This document shows, piece after piece, positions 19,007 to 28,146 of a stretch of DNA of 64,000 bases. The notes beneath the pieces were generated by a model. The model did no database searches. It worked only from the letters and a program-made list of their open reading frames with translations, and was not told where the DNA came from. The stretch's first letter is position 1. Each line of letters starts with the position of its first letter. This DNA is from Glaciimonas sp. PAMC28666 (GTDB lineage: Bacteria; Pseudomonadota; Gammaproteobacteria; Burkholderiales; Burkholderiaceae_D): positions 3,534,001-3,598,000 of the forward strand of contig NZ_CP070304.1 in the NCBI RefSeq assembly GCF_016917355.1. Reading direction: 5' to 3'. The translations under genes and the position numbers were made by a program.

Positions 19007-21070
19007 ATGCGTTACCCACATCTCTTTTCTCCACTGACATTAAACCAGGTAACGCTACGCAATCGCGTGGTCAGCACCGCACATGCCGAAGTGTATGCGG
19101 ATGCTGGCGGATTACCGGGTGAACGCTATATTCGCTATTACGAAGAAAAAGCTAAAGGTGGTCTGGGTCTGGCAATTTGTGGCGGTTCCAGCGTGGTGTC
19201 GATTGACAGTCCGCAAGGGTGGTGGAAGTCGGTCAATCTGACCACTGACAAAGTCATCGAACCGTTGGCGCGATTGACTGAAACGATGCATCGACATGGT
19301 GCCAGGATCATGATTCAGGCTACGCATATGGGACGCCGCAGCTCCTGGCACGGCGAGAACTGGCCGCATTTGTTGACGCCCTCCGGAATCCGTGAGCCGG
19401 TGCATCGCGGCAACGCCAAAATTATTGAGATTGAAGAGATTCGTCGCGTTATTGCCGACTTTGCCGCTGCCGCCAGACGCGTCAAGGCCGCAGGCATGGA
19501 TGGGATAGAAATTTCGGCCGCACATCAGCAACTGATCGATCAGTTCTGGAGCCCCCGAGTTAATCAGCGGACCGACGAATACGGCGGCAGTCTGGAAAAT
19601 CGGATGCGGTTCGGAGTAGAAGTGCTGACTGCGGTGCGCGCAGAAGTTGGTCCGGATTTTTGCGTCGGTATGCGGATGTGTGGCGATGAATTTCATGAAG
19701 ATGGGATCGATCACGATACCGCCAAATTAATCGCCAAAGCAATGTCGGAAACCGGCCTGATTGACTTCCTCAGCGTAGTAGGCTCAGGGGCGGATACGCA
19801 TAACACCCTGGTCAATTGCATGCCCCCAATGGCACTGCCGCCAGAGCCTTTTGTGCATTTGGCGGCAGGTATCAAAAGCGTGTCGAAAGTGCCAGTGATG
19901 CACGCGCAAAGCATTCGCGATGCCGGGCAGGCCGAGCGCATCCTGGCGAACGGTATGGTCGATCTGGTCGGCATGACTCGGGGCCAGATAGCCGATCCCC
20001 ACATGGTGATCAAGATCCGCGATGGTCGCGAAGATGAGATCAAACAGTGTGTCGGTGCCAATTATTGTATCGATCGACAATATAACGGTCTCGATGTCCT
20101 CTGCATTCAAAACGCAGCAACATCGCGTGAAGAAACCATGCCACATATCATCACCAAAAGCCGCGGTCCCAAGCGTAAGGTGGTAGTGGTTGGCGCAGGT
20201 CCGGCAGGGCTGGAGGCCGCCCGTGTAGCACGTGAACGCGGCCATGATGTGGTGTTGTTTGAGCGTAGCGAGGCTGTCGGAGGTCAAATCAATCTGGCGG
20301 CAAAAGCGCCGCAACGGGAACAAATGGCCGGTATTGTGCGTTGGTTCGATATGGAAACCAAGCGGCTCGGCGTGGATCGGCGACTTGGCGTAGACGCCGA
20401 CGACGCCATGATATTGGCAGAAAAACCGGACATCGTGGTGCTGGCGACCGGCGGAAGCAACTTTATCGGACAGGTGCCAGCCTGGGGCGTGGCGGATGGC
20501 TTGGCGGTAAGTTCGTGGGATATTCTGAGTGGCCGCATTGCTCCCGGCAAGAACGTGCTGGTGTACGACGGGATCAGTACCCACGCGGGATTTGGGGTTG
20601 CCGATTTTTTAGCAAGTCGCGGTAGTCAGGTTGAGATTGTTACGCCCGATGTCAAGATTGCAGATGATACCGGTGGAACCACCTTCCCTATTTTCTATCG
20701 TCGCCTCTATGCGCAAGGCATCATTCCCACGCCTAACTATTGGCTGGACAGTGTCTATGCCGAAGGTGACAAGAAAGTGGCTGTGCTGCGCAATGAGTAC
20801 ACCGAAATTCAGGAAGAACGGGTCGTCGATCAGGTCGTCATCGAGAACGGCATCATGCCCAACGATAGTCTGTATTGGTCGCTGAAGCCCCAATCGATCA
20901 ATCACGGGCAGACCGACATTCAGAAACTGTATGCGGCCGAACCACAGCCAGCATTGGCTGAGTCATTGGGTAATGGGCGCTTCCTTCTATTTCGGGTGGG
21001 CGACTGCATTTCAATGCATAACATACATGCTGCGATTTACGATTCGCTGCGCTTGTGTAAAGACTTTTGA
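19007..21070 (+). CDS. dgcA: Dimethylglycine demethylase catalytic subunit
   Basis: Flavoprotein of 687 residues that oxidises dimethylglycine to sarcosine with release of formaldehyde. The N-terminal 370 residues form an old-yellow-enzyme FMN barrel (RVVSTAHAEVYADAGG; HQQLIDQFWSPRVNQRTDEYGGS). An iron-sulfur motif follows, then a C-terminal pair of nucleotide-binding domains (KVVVVGAGPAGLEAARVA). The layout matches trimethylamine dehydrogenase. In the cluster motif CVGANYCIDRQYNGLDVLC the second cysteine of the usual C-x2-C-x2-C pattern is alanine. The same substitution appears, as I recall, in Pseudomonas DgcA, so it is likely a family trait. The next gene, dgcB, starts 3 bp after the stop. 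Confidence 0.95.
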   Translation: MRYPHLFSPLTLNQVTLRNRVVSTAHAEVYADAGGLPGERYIRYYEEKAKGGLGLAICGGSSVVSIDSPQGWWKSVNLTTDKVIEPLARLTETMHRHGARIMIQATHMGRRSSWHGENWPHLLTPSGIREPVHRGNAKIIEIEEIRRVIADFAAAARRVKAAGMDGIEISAAHQQLIDQFWSPRVNQRTDEYGGSLENRMRFGVEVLTAVRAEVGPDFCVGMRMCGDEFHEDGIDHDTAKLIAKAMSETGLIDFLSVVGSGADTHNTLVNCMPPMALPPEPFVHLAAGIKSVSKVPVMHAQSIRDAGQAERILANGMVDLVGMTRGQIADPHMVIKIRDGREDEIKQCVGANYCIDRQYNGLDVLCIQNAATSREETMPHIITKSRGPKRKVVVVGAGPAGLEAARVARERGHDVVLFERSEAVGGQINLAAKAPQREQMAGIVRWFDMETKRLGVDRRLGVDADDAMILAEKPDIVVLATGGSNFIGQVPAWGVADGLAVSSWDILSGRIAPGKNVLVYDGISTHAGFGVADFLASRGSQVEIVTPDVKIADDTGGTTFPIFYRRLYAQGIIPTPNYWLDSVYAEGDKKVAVLRNEYTEIQEERVVDQVVIENGIMPNDSLYWSLKPQSINHGQTDIQKLYAAEPQPALAESLGNGRFLLFRVGDCISMHNIHAAIYDSLRLCKDF

Positions 21071-21072
21071 GC

Positions 21073-23043
21073 ATGGACTCGTCAACACTCATCAATCTTG
21101 GCCCTGTGCAAAACCTGACAATGGTTAATTTTAATCCCATCATTACTGCCCTATTCTGGATAGCGCTGGTGGGGTTGTTGTCCGGCCTGATGCGTAGGGC
21201 CGCATTGTGGCGCGCTGGCCGCACCGGGTCGGCAGCGCCGGTGCAGTGGATCGCGCTGTTGGCGATCCCCAAGCGCTATTTTGTTGACCTGCATCACGTG
21301 GTGGCACGCGATCCCTACATCGCGCGGACGCACATTGCCACTGCGGGCGGGGCAATAGCTGCGATGGCGCTGGTGGCGGTTAATTACGGCTTCATGCTGT
21401 ATTGGCCGCTATTAAATGCGGGCATTGCGTTATTTGCTGTGGTGATGCTGGTCGGTGTGATCTTTGTCTGGCATCGCCGCCGTCAACCTCCTGCACGTTT
21501 GTCGCTTGGTGCCTGGAATCGCTTGCCGTGGGTGCTCGGCATTTTAGCGTTGGGCTTGTTGCTGATGGGTTTGTTGCCGGTTGGCATCGTATCGGGACTG
21601 ACGGCAGCGGTAACGGTGTTGCTGTTGGGCTTTGGTGCGTGGAACCTGACGGTCGGGATCGGTCGGGGAGGTCCGATGAAACACGCTTTGGCAGGCTTAT
21701 TACACCTGGCATTTCACCCGCGCCCTGAGCGTTTCTGCGCAAAGCAGTCGCATACCGAAGTAGCAAAACGGGGCACGCCACCGACCGCACTTAAGCCGCT
21801 GGCCCTCGATAAAGGTGAGCTCGGTGTGCGCAAGCCGGTAGACTTTCGCTGGAATCAGTTGTTGAGCTTTGATGCCTGCGTGCAATGCGGAAAATGCGAA
21901 GCCGCCTGCCCGGCATTTGCGGCGGGTCAACCGTTGAATCCAAAAAAACTGATACAGGACATGGTGCTAGGGATGGCAGGTGGCAGCGATACCAGTTTTG
22001 CGGGCAGTCCGTATCCGGGAATTCCTTTGGGCCAGCATCAAGGCGCTCCGCAGAAGGCGATTTTTCCTGGATTGCTTTCACCAGACACTATTTGGTCCTG
22101 CACCACTTGTCGCGCTTGTGTTGAAGAGTGCCCGATGTTGATTGAGCACGTGGATGCAGTGGTCGACCTGCGCCGCAACTTAACGCTGGAAGATGGCGCG
22201 GTGCCGGGAAAAGGGCCTGAAGTGTTGGCCAATTTGCGTGAGACAGCAACGGCTGGTGGGTTTGATCTCACTGTGCGCTACAACTGGTCTATCGACCTGA
22301 ACGTTGCCCAGATTACGCCTGAAACGCCGGTAGATGTGCTGTTAATCGTCGGTGAGGGCGGCTTTGACATGCGCTATCAACGCAGCTTAAGAGCGCTCGT
22401 CAAAGTATTACAAGCGGGCAGTGTGAATTTCGCGATACTTGGCGCACTGGAAACGGATACCGGCGATGTGGCCCGACGCTTAGGCGATGAAGCAACCTTC
22501 CAATCGCTGGCCGCTCGCTTGATCGGTACGCTATCGACGCTGTCCTTCAAACGCATCGTGACTCCGGACCCGCACGTGATGCATTGCTTACGCAATGAAT
22601 ATCCGGCATTTGGTGGGCGTTACGAAGTGCTTCACCACACCACGTTCATGGCCGCATTGGCGCAACAGGGGAAGATCACACCGCGGATTGCGGTCGATAC
22701 CGATCAGCGCTTTACGTATCACGATCCCTGCTATCTTGGCCGTTATAACGGTGAGACAGCGGCCCCGCGTGAATTGCTGACTCTGCTCGGCATACCTTTG
22801 CATGAAATGGAGCGAAACGGTAAGCGTGGGCGTTGTTGCGGCGGCGGTGGCGGCGCGCCGCTGACTGATATTCCCGGCAAGCAGCGAATTCCCGATATTC
22901 GTATTCACGACGCGCGCGCCGTTAAGGCTGACACCGTCGTCGTCGGTTGTCCCAACTGCACCGCCATGCTGGAAGGTGTCGTGGGACCGCGCCCCGAGAT
23001 ACGCGATATTGCAGAGCTGGTCGCTGCGGCTTTGGAGGCCTAG
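21073..23043 (+). CDS. dgcB: Dimethylglycine demethylase iron-sulfur membrane subunit
   Basis: Electron-transfer partner of DgcA, 656 residues. The N-terminus has several membrane helices (about 17-35, 85-125 and 155-205). Two ferredoxin-type [4Fe-4S] motifs follow (CVQCGKCEAACPAF and CTTCRACVEECPML), then two cysteine-rich CCG-type domains (DPCYLGRYNGE; CCGGGGGAP; VVGCPNCTAM) as in heterodisulfide reductase subunits and GlpC. It probably passes electrons from DgcA/ETF to the quinone pool at the inner membrane. The ATG at 21073 is used; a TTG at 21067 would overlap the dgcA stop, and a later ATG at 21121 is possible. The stop is directly followed by the etfA start. Confidence 0.93.
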   Translation: MDSSTLINLGPVQNLTMVNFNPIITALFWIALVGLLSGLMRRAALWRAGRTGSAAPVQWIALLAIPKRYFVDLHHVVARDPYIARTHIATAGGAIAAMALVAVNYGFMLYWPLLNAGIALFAVVMLVGVIFVWHRRRQPPARLSLGAWNRLPWVLGILALGLLLMGLLPVGIVSGLTAAVTVLLLGFGAWNLTVGIGRGGPMKHALAGLLHLAFHPRPERFCAKQSHTEVAKRGTPPTALKPLALDKGELGVRKPVDFRWNQLLSFDACVQCGKCEAACPAFAAGQPLNPKKLIQDMVLGMAGGSDTSFAGSPYPGIPLGQHQGAPQKAIFPGLLSPDTIWSCTTCRACVEECPMLIEHVDAVVDLRRNLTLEDGAVPGKGPEVLANLRETATAGGFDLTVRYNWSIDLNVAQITPETPVDVLLIVGEGGFDMRYQRSLRALVKVLQAGSVNFAILGALETDTGDVARRLGDEATFQSLAARLIGTLSTLSFKRIVTPDPHVMHCLRNEYPAFGGRYEVLHHTTFMAALAQQGKITPRIAVDTDQRFTYHDPCYLGRYNGETAAPRELLTLLGIPLHEMERNGKRGRCCGGGGGAPLTDIPGKQRIPDIRIHDARAVKADTVVVGCPNCTAMLEGVVGPRPEIRDIAELVAAALEA

Positions 23044-24381
23044 ATGGAAACGACATTACAGACAGGAAGTGACGCTATTGAGCGGCTAAATCTGCAGACA
23101 AATCAGCAGACAAATCAGCAGACAAATCAGCAGACAAATCAGCATGTAAATCAGCAAATAAATCGGCAAATAAATAAGCGAATAAATCCACGGCGTCCTT
23201 TCACGGTCACCGCCGCTGGGTTAAGAAGGATCGTTCCAGGTCTGATCGATCCCGACGGTTCCTGTGATCTGGATAGCGGTTTGTCAATGATTAGTGGGCA
23301 AACACATCATCAGGCAAAGCCATTGCGCACAACAGAGTTGGCGCTGAAGTCGTTACTTGCCGTGGCGCATAGTGATCGGGGGACGTTGGACGAACATGCG
23401 CGTCAGGTCATTGCAGCAGCGGCGCTGCTGGCCGATGCCGCAACCGAAGTAGTGTTGCTGGTCTTCGGTGGATTAAAGGGCGACAGTGCGACTTTAGGCG
23501 TTGATCGGGTCGTCGTATTGCCGCAATATGGCAGCCACATTTTTGCACCTGAACAGGAACTGGCGGCGCTCTGCAACCTGATCGAGACTGTGCAACCCGA
23601 ACACATTTTCATGCCCGATTGCCCGCTTGCGGGGGGAGATCTGGGAAGACGGCTGGGTGCCAGATTGGCGCAAACCGACGCTACCGGCGGTGCCGTTAGC
23701 GGCATTGCGACCCACGTTGTTGAAATCAATCCGGCTGGACTAGCAACCTATCGTCAGCAACAGTCCGTGATAGCACGTCGCAACTTATCACGGATTATCA
23801 TGCTGGCACCGGATGCCGTCGATCCTCGGTTGCCCTTTATAGGACGGGGCGAATCCGACCAGAAGCTGGCTGCCACGATCAACGCGGCCGCTGTCAATTC
23901 TGCGAAGGATTCGACGCTTTACCGCGACCTCGGCATCGAATTACTGGCAGCATCGCAAATGGCGCTCGACGAAGCTGACTTTATCGTAGCGGCCGGGAAC
24001 GGCGTCGATGATGTTGCGGCTTTCAATGCTTTAGCAAGCGTACTTGACGCGGCGATTGGCGCCAGCCGAGTGGCAGTTGATGCCGGTAAATTTGGCCGTG
24101 AGCAACAAATTGGTGCCACTGGGAAGACCGTGAGCGCCAGCACTTATATGGCTTTCGGTATATCGGGTGCGGTCCAGCATCTGCAAGGTATCAAAGATTG
24201 TCGCCACGTCATCACCGTTAATCTGGATGCCAGTGCGCCGATGATAAAGCGGGCTGATCTGAGTATTATCGATGATGCGCATGCGGTGATCGCGGCCTTG
24301 ATGGCGGAAATAAAATTAGCGCGGAACGTTGATATCGGTCATGTCCACGCCATAGATATTGGTGCAGGGAGCGCAACATGA
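23044..24381 (+). CDS. etfA: Electron transfer flavoprotein alpha subunit of the betaine pathway
   Basis: FAD-carrying alpha subunit, 445 residues, accepting electrons in dimethylglycine (and perhaps sarcosine) oxidation. The FAD-binding C-terminal domain is clear: SRVAVDAGKFGREQQIGATGK, FGISGAVQHLQGIKDC, VNLDASAPMIKRADL. The start immediately follows the dgcB stop. The N-terminal 50 residues contain about nine 4-residue units of the form T/I-N-Q-Q or similar, encoded by a 12-bp tandem repeat (23086-23193). This leader is extra to the ETF fold, although betaine-cluster EtfA proteins usually have longer N-termini than general EtfA. The downstream etfB overlaps by 4 bp. Confidence 0.92.
   Translation: METTLQTGSDAIERLNLQTNQQTNQQTNQQTNQHVNQQINRQINKRINPRRPFTVTAAGLRRIVPGLIDPDGSCDLDSGLSMISGQTHHQAKPLRTTELALKSLLAVAHSDRGTLDEHARQVIAAAALLADAATEVVLLVFGGLKGDSATLGVDRVVVLPQYGSHIFAPEQELAALCNLIETVQPEHIFMPDCPLAGGDLGRRLGARLAQTDATGGAVSGIATHVVEINPAGLATYRQQQSVIARRNLSRIIMLAPDAVDPRLPFIGRGESDQKLAATINAAAVNSAKDSTLYRDLGIELLAASQMALDEADFIVAAGNGVDDVAAFNALASVLDAAIGASRVAVDAGKFGREQQIGATGKTVSASTYMAFGISGAVQHLQGIKDCRHVITVNLDASAPMIKRADLSIIDDAHAVIAALMAEIKLARNVDIGHVHAIDIGAGSAT
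23086..23193 (+). repeat. Coding 12-bp tandem repeat in etfA
   Basis: Nine units, the best copies being ACAAATCAGCAG at 23098, 23110 and 23122, decaying to ATAAATCGGCAA and ATAAATCCACGG at the 3' end. Copies at the 5' side are nearly identical and decay is graded, which suggests recent expansion. The 12-bp period keeps the reading frame. Confidence 0.92.
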
Positions 24382-25205
24382 GCGTTCACAATCGTCCATT
24401 GAAAAAAGTGGCTGTTCTGGTCTCGGTCGGCCGTCACCCTGTCAGCGGCATGGCCCGCTATAGCCGTAACGACGCGGCTGCACTGAGCATGGCGGTCACG
24501 CTGGCGCAGTCAACGGCAGACATCAACGTGGACATTATGCATGCCGGTGATCCCGATAATTCGGCGTTATCAGATTATCTGGCGCTCGGCGCTAAAACCA
24601 TCAAAGTTGTTGCATGCCATGTCGATGAGGACGTTATTCCGGCGCTCAAACAAGCGCTGGAAAACTATGATTTGATTCTGTGCGGCGGTCGGGCCGAAGC
24701 TGGCGAAGAAACCGGCCTCGTTCCCTACTTATTAGCAAGTCAATTGTGCCTCCCGCTGGTCGCTGACGTGATGGAGATTACGTCCGACTCAAGCGTTGGT
24801 ATAAATGATGTCGTGCTGCAGCAGTTTTTGCCAAAGGGCCGCCGCCGCACCATCGTTGTAAGCTTGCCGGCACTTCTGACCGTGCATCCGCTAGCGCCAT
24901 CAAATGCGCGCTACGCCTATGCTAACTTGCGAAATGGCGCTATTGAGCGACAGCAACCGCCTCCGCAACCGCAGCTAGCGGAGATGTCGGTATCCGGGCA
25001 TTCTCCGCAGGACTGGACTCAGGCACCGGCCAGCGCCAGACCACTAAAGCTGGTTGCGCAAGAAAAACGCTCAGGGCATGCCCGCATGCTTTCAGCGACG
25101 GTCACTGAAAGTCGCGGTGGCAAGATAATTCAGGAGGGCAGCACCAGCGAAAAAGCACAGGCGATACTGGCCTATTTGCGGGAGCATCGTCTTGTCGATT
25201 ATTAA
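24378..25205 (+). CDS. etfB: Electron transfer flavoprotein beta subunit of the betaine pathway
   Basis: AMP-binding beta subunit, 275 residues, partner of the upstream EtfA. It starts with ATG at 24378, overlapping the etfA stop (ATGA), so the subunits are made in a coupled way. Family features are VKVVACHVDEDVIPALKQAL-like helix packing and the nucleotide segment CGGRAEAGEETGLVPYLLAS. The C-terminal region is longer than in general EtfB and contains a Pro/Gln-rich linker (ERQQPPPQPQLAEM) before the arm that normally embraces the alpha subunit. The general beta-oxidation ETF is expected elsewhere in the genome; this pair is dedicated by context. Confidence 0.92.
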   Translation: MSVHNRPLKKVAVLVSVGRHPVSGMARYSRNDAAALSMAVTLAQSTADINVDIMHAGDPDNSALSDYLALGAKTIKVVACHVDEDVIPALKQALENYDLILCGGRAEAGEETGLVPYLLASQLCLPLVADVMEITSDSSVGINDVVLQQFLPKGRRRTIVVSLPALLTVHPLAPSNARYAYANLRNGAIERQQPPPQPQLAEMSVSGHSPQDWTQAPASARPLKLVAQEKRSGHARMLSATVTESRGGKIIQEGSTSEKAQAILAYLREHRLVDY

Positions 25206-25225
25206 CGTGAAAAACTTGGTTCCAG

Positions 25226-25235
25226 AGAACGTTCT
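25226..25235. promoter_or_regulatory. Palindrome upstream of gbcA
   Basis: AGAACGTTCT is a perfect 10-bp palindrome flanked by GTTCC on both sides, 47 bp before the gbcA start. It could be an operator for gbcAB. The same core occurs at 59246-59255 in an unrelated place, so significance is unsure. Confidence 0.3.
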
Positions 25236-25281
25236 GTTCCTAAATCTGAGTTAATCAGCGTGTTATTCCATAAATGCATTC

Positions 25282-26592
25282 ATGGAGAAGAAATTGAAAG
25301 TATCCAAACAGACTCAAGATTTGGTGGCCAACCGTCTGAAGGGCCACAGCCTGGATGCGGCTTTTTATCTAAGCCCGGAAATTTTTGAACTGGACATCAA
25401 AGAAATATTCAGCAAGCACTGGATTCAAGTCGCCATCGATCCCGATATTCCAGAGCCCGGTGATTATGTGACGATTGAGATTGGCCGGAACTCTATCGTC
25501 ATCCTGCGCGACGATGACATGTCAGTGCGCGCACACCACAACGTTTGTCGCCATCGTGGCGCTCGTCTTTGTTCGGAGCATAAAGGTTCAGTCGGAAATC
25601 TGGTGTGTCCGTATCATCAATGGACTTACAACCTGTCGGGGGAACTACTGTATGCCGAACATATGGGCGACCAGTTTATCCATAGCGAGCATCATCTGAA
25701 GTCGGTGCATGTCGAAAACCTGGCAGGGCTGATTTTTATCTGTCTGGCCGAAGTGCCGCCGCAGGATTTTTCGGTGATGCGGGAAGCGATGATGCCTTAT
25801 CTGGCACCGCATGCGTTACAAAACTGCAAGATCGCTAAGCAGGTTGATCTGATCGAAGAGGGTAACTGGAAACTGACGATGGAAAATAATCGTGAGTGTT
25901 ATCACTGCGCGACCAACCATCCGGAACTAACCGCATCGCTATTCGAATACGGTTTTGGCTATCAGCCAGCCCCGAACAATATTGAACAAGTTGAAGAATT
26001 TACGCGGTTGGCTGCCGAACGCAGCGCGCAGTGGGAAAGCGCAAATTTGCCATCGAAAGAAATTGATCGTCTGGACGATCTGGTGACCGGTTTTCGAACA
26101 CAGCGCTTGCCTTTGGATCGTGGCGGTGAATCCCAGACATTAGATGGACGGGTTGCTTCTGGCATCTTGCTTGGTGATTTCGATCGTGCGGATCTTGGTG
26201 GGTTGTCGTTCTGGACCCAACCGAATTCCTGGCATCACTTCATGAGCGACCACATTGTCAGCTTTTCGGTATTGCCAATTTCCGCTGAAAAAACCCTGGT
26301 GCGGACCAAATGGTTGGTCCAGAAAGATGCTCGCGAAGGCATCGATTATCAACTCGATAATCTTACAGCCGTATGGAATGCAACCAATGATCAGGACAAG
26401 ATGCTGGTGGAGTTGTCGCAAAAGGGTGCTAGTAGTGACGCGTATGAACCGGGTCCTTATTCACCCTATACGGAAGGCTTAGTGGAAAAATTTTGCAAAT
26501 GGTATATCAACCGTCTGAGCGAAGCCATCGAATCCGACCAGTTCAGCGAATCCGGCGAATCGGTTAAACCGATCAAATTTATCAAATCCTAA
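25282..26592 (+). CDS. gbcA: Glycine betaine monooxygenase oxygenase subunit
   Basis: Rieske non-haem iron oxygenase of 436 residues that demethylates glycine betaine to dimethylglycine plus formaldehyde. The Rieske [2Fe-2S] ligands are C89, H91, C109 and H112 (VCRHRGARLC and CPYHQWTY). The mononuclear iron site is in the MENNRECYHCATNHPEL segment, with its two histidines, and a carboxylate further on. The start at 25282 has GAGAAG-type sequence around it and the family-typical short N-terminus. Its reductase, gbcB, follows. The protein is cytosolic and needs NADH-derived electrons from GbcB. Confidence 0.95.
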   Translation: MEKKLKVSKQTQDLVANRLKGHSLDAAFYLSPEIFELDIKEIFSKHWIQVAIDPDIPEPGDYVTIEIGRNSIVILRDDDMSVRAHHNVCRHRGARLCSEHKGSVGNLVCPYHQWTYNLSGELLYAEHMGDQFIHSEHHLKSVHVENLAGLIFICLAEVPPQDFSVMREAMMPYLAPHALQNCKIAKQVDLIEEGNWKLTMENNRECYHCATNHPELTASLFEYGFGYQPAPNNIEQVEEFTRLAAERSAQWESANLPSKEIDRLDDLVTGFRTQRLPLDRGGESQTLDGRVASGILLGDFDRADLGGLSFWTQPNSWHHFMSDHIVSFSVLPISAEKTLVRTKWLVQKDAREGIDYQLDNLTAVWNATNDQDKMLVELSQKGASSDAYEPGPYSPYTEGLVEKFCKWYINRLSEAIESDQFSESGESVKPIKFIKS

Positions 26593-26611
26593 CGTATTGC
26601 CGGAGCCGGGT

Positions 26612-27943
26612 ATGGACATGTGTGTGGAGAAGCGGACGTCTGTAAAACACGTTTTGCAAGAGGCAGGTATGCAGAAAATTATTCAAAGAATCAATGGCGA
26701 GCGTTTTTGGGATGCGCTGCCGTTGCCTTGGAATGGCGAACTCCAGGAGACGCTCACCTGTGTTCAAGTGCGAGCGGAAACACATGACGTCAAGAGTTTT
26801 ATTTTTGCGGCACCGGATAACAGCGGATTTTCATATCAGCCCGGGCAGTTCATTACGCTGGAGCTGGAGATTGACGGCGAACAGCTTAACCGTTGTTATA
26901 CGCTCTCATCGTCGCCGAGTCGGCCGCACACCGTTTCGATTACCGTGAAACGTGTTCCTAACGGCCCGGTCTCAAACTGGCTGCACGACAATCTGAAAGC
27001 AGGGGATAGCGTGCGCGTTTTAGGTGTTGCGGGTGAGTTCACCTGCGTCACTGTTCCTGCCGAGAAATATCTGTTTTTGTCTGCTGGTTCTGGTATTACG
27101 CCGTTGATGTCGATGTCGCGCGCCCATCACGATCTGTCGGATGATCGTGACATTACGTTCATTCACAGTGCGCGTACGCCGGATGACATCATCTTTGAAC
27201 GTGAGTTGGCTCTCATTGCGAGCAATCAGCAAAACTTCCGCACCCGCTTTATTTGCGAACGTCTGGGAGCGCGGCGGGAGTGGCATGGGCCGACCGGTAT
27301 GCTGTCTTTGCCAGCATTAACATTGATGGCGCCTGATTTTATGGAGCGTGAAATTTTTGTTTGCGGACCCGCGCCGTATATGAGGGCGGTGCGCGCCATG
27401 CTGGATGTGGCCGGGTTTGATCGCCACCATTATCACGAGGAGAGCTTTTCTTTCGAGAGCCTGCCGGAGGAAGTTCAGGGCGATGTCCGGGAGGAGGTGC
27501 GCTTGTCGGTGCATGGGACCGTGCATAAAACGGTGCTTGAAACCGGGCATGAAGCCTTGCCAGGAGTTGTAACTGCGCCCCATCTCGATCCTGCTCCAAC
27601 CATTGCGTTGGAAATGGCGGCATCCACAGCGTCGACCGAAGTTGCCGCGCTGGCTTTGCTGACTGAATCGCCAGAGGTCGGTAGTTTTAAAGTCATGTTT
27701 CAAAAGAGTAGTCGTGAAATTGTTTGTGGCGCGCAACAACATGTACTGGAAGCGGCGCGTGCCACTGGAGTCAGGCTTGCGTCATCTTGTGCCCAGGGCA
27801 TGTGCGGAACTTGCAAGGTGAAATTAATTTCAGGGCGGGTCACCATGCAGCATAAGGGCGGAATTCGTCAGCGCGAAATTGATCAGGGCATGGTTTTGCT
27901 TTGCTGCAGCAAACCGTTGACTGATCTTGTGATCGACAAATAA
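26612..27943 (+). CDS. gbcB: Glycine betaine monooxygenase reductase subunit
   Basis: Ferredoxin reductase that feeds electrons from NAD(P)H to GbcA. Domains in order: FAD domain (NRCYTLSSSPSRPHTVSITVK), NAD domain (FLSAGSGITPLMSM; EREIFVCGPAPYMRAVRAM), a linker, and a plant-type [2Fe-2S] ferredoxin (SSCAQGMCGTCKVKL; LLCCSKP). The linker, about residues 290-355, is longer than in the Pseudomonas protein as I recall it, and includes four-residue units V-H-x-T encoded by a 12-bp repeat (27497-27556). Start: ATG at 26612 has GGAG six bases upstream; ATG at 26669 (GAGG, five bases) would remove 19 residues and matches the family N-terminus better, so the true start is open. Confidence 0.92.
   Translation: MDMCVEKRTSVKHVLQEAGMQKIIQRINGERFWDALPLPWNGELQETLTCVQVRAETHDVKSFIFAAPDNSGFSYQPGQFITLELEIDGEQLNRCYTLSSSPSRPHTVSITVKRVPNGPVSNWLHDNLKAGDSVRVLGVAGEFTCVTVPAEKYLFLSAGSGITPLMSMSRAHHDLSDDRDITFIHSARTPDDIIFERELALIASNQQNFRTRFICERLGARREWHGPTGMLSLPALTLMAPDFMEREIFVCGPAPYMRAVRAMLDVAGFDRHHYHEESFSFESLPEEVQGDVREEVRLSVHGTVHKTVLETGHEALPGVVTAPHLDPAPTIALEMAASTASTEVAALALLTESPEVGSFKVMFQKSSREIVCGAQQHVLEAARATGVRLASSCAQGMCGTCKVKLISGRVTMQHKGGIRQREIDQGMVLLCCSKPLTDLVIDK
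27497..27556 (+). repeat. Coding 12-bp tandem repeat in the gbcB linker
   Basis: Five degenerate units: GTGCGCTTGTCG, GTGCATGGGACC, GTGCATAAAACG, GTGCTTGAAACC and GGGCATGAAGCC. The frame is kept. The array sits exactly between the reductase and ferredoxin domains. Confidence 0.75.
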
Positions 27944-28146
27944 AAGGAAAGTTAGCGCTCAAATTTGTGTTGATATTCAACTGATTGAATGAATAATTAC
28001 GTCGTAATTGACCCAAATTTCGTCGCAAAAAGCGTGCTTTTACACCGGCCGATAGACGATGATGAATATGGCGAAAGTGAACATTCTTGAATGCCGACGG
28101 TTCAAAAAATTCTAACGTACCCTATTACACTTCAAAGAGGCTCTCA

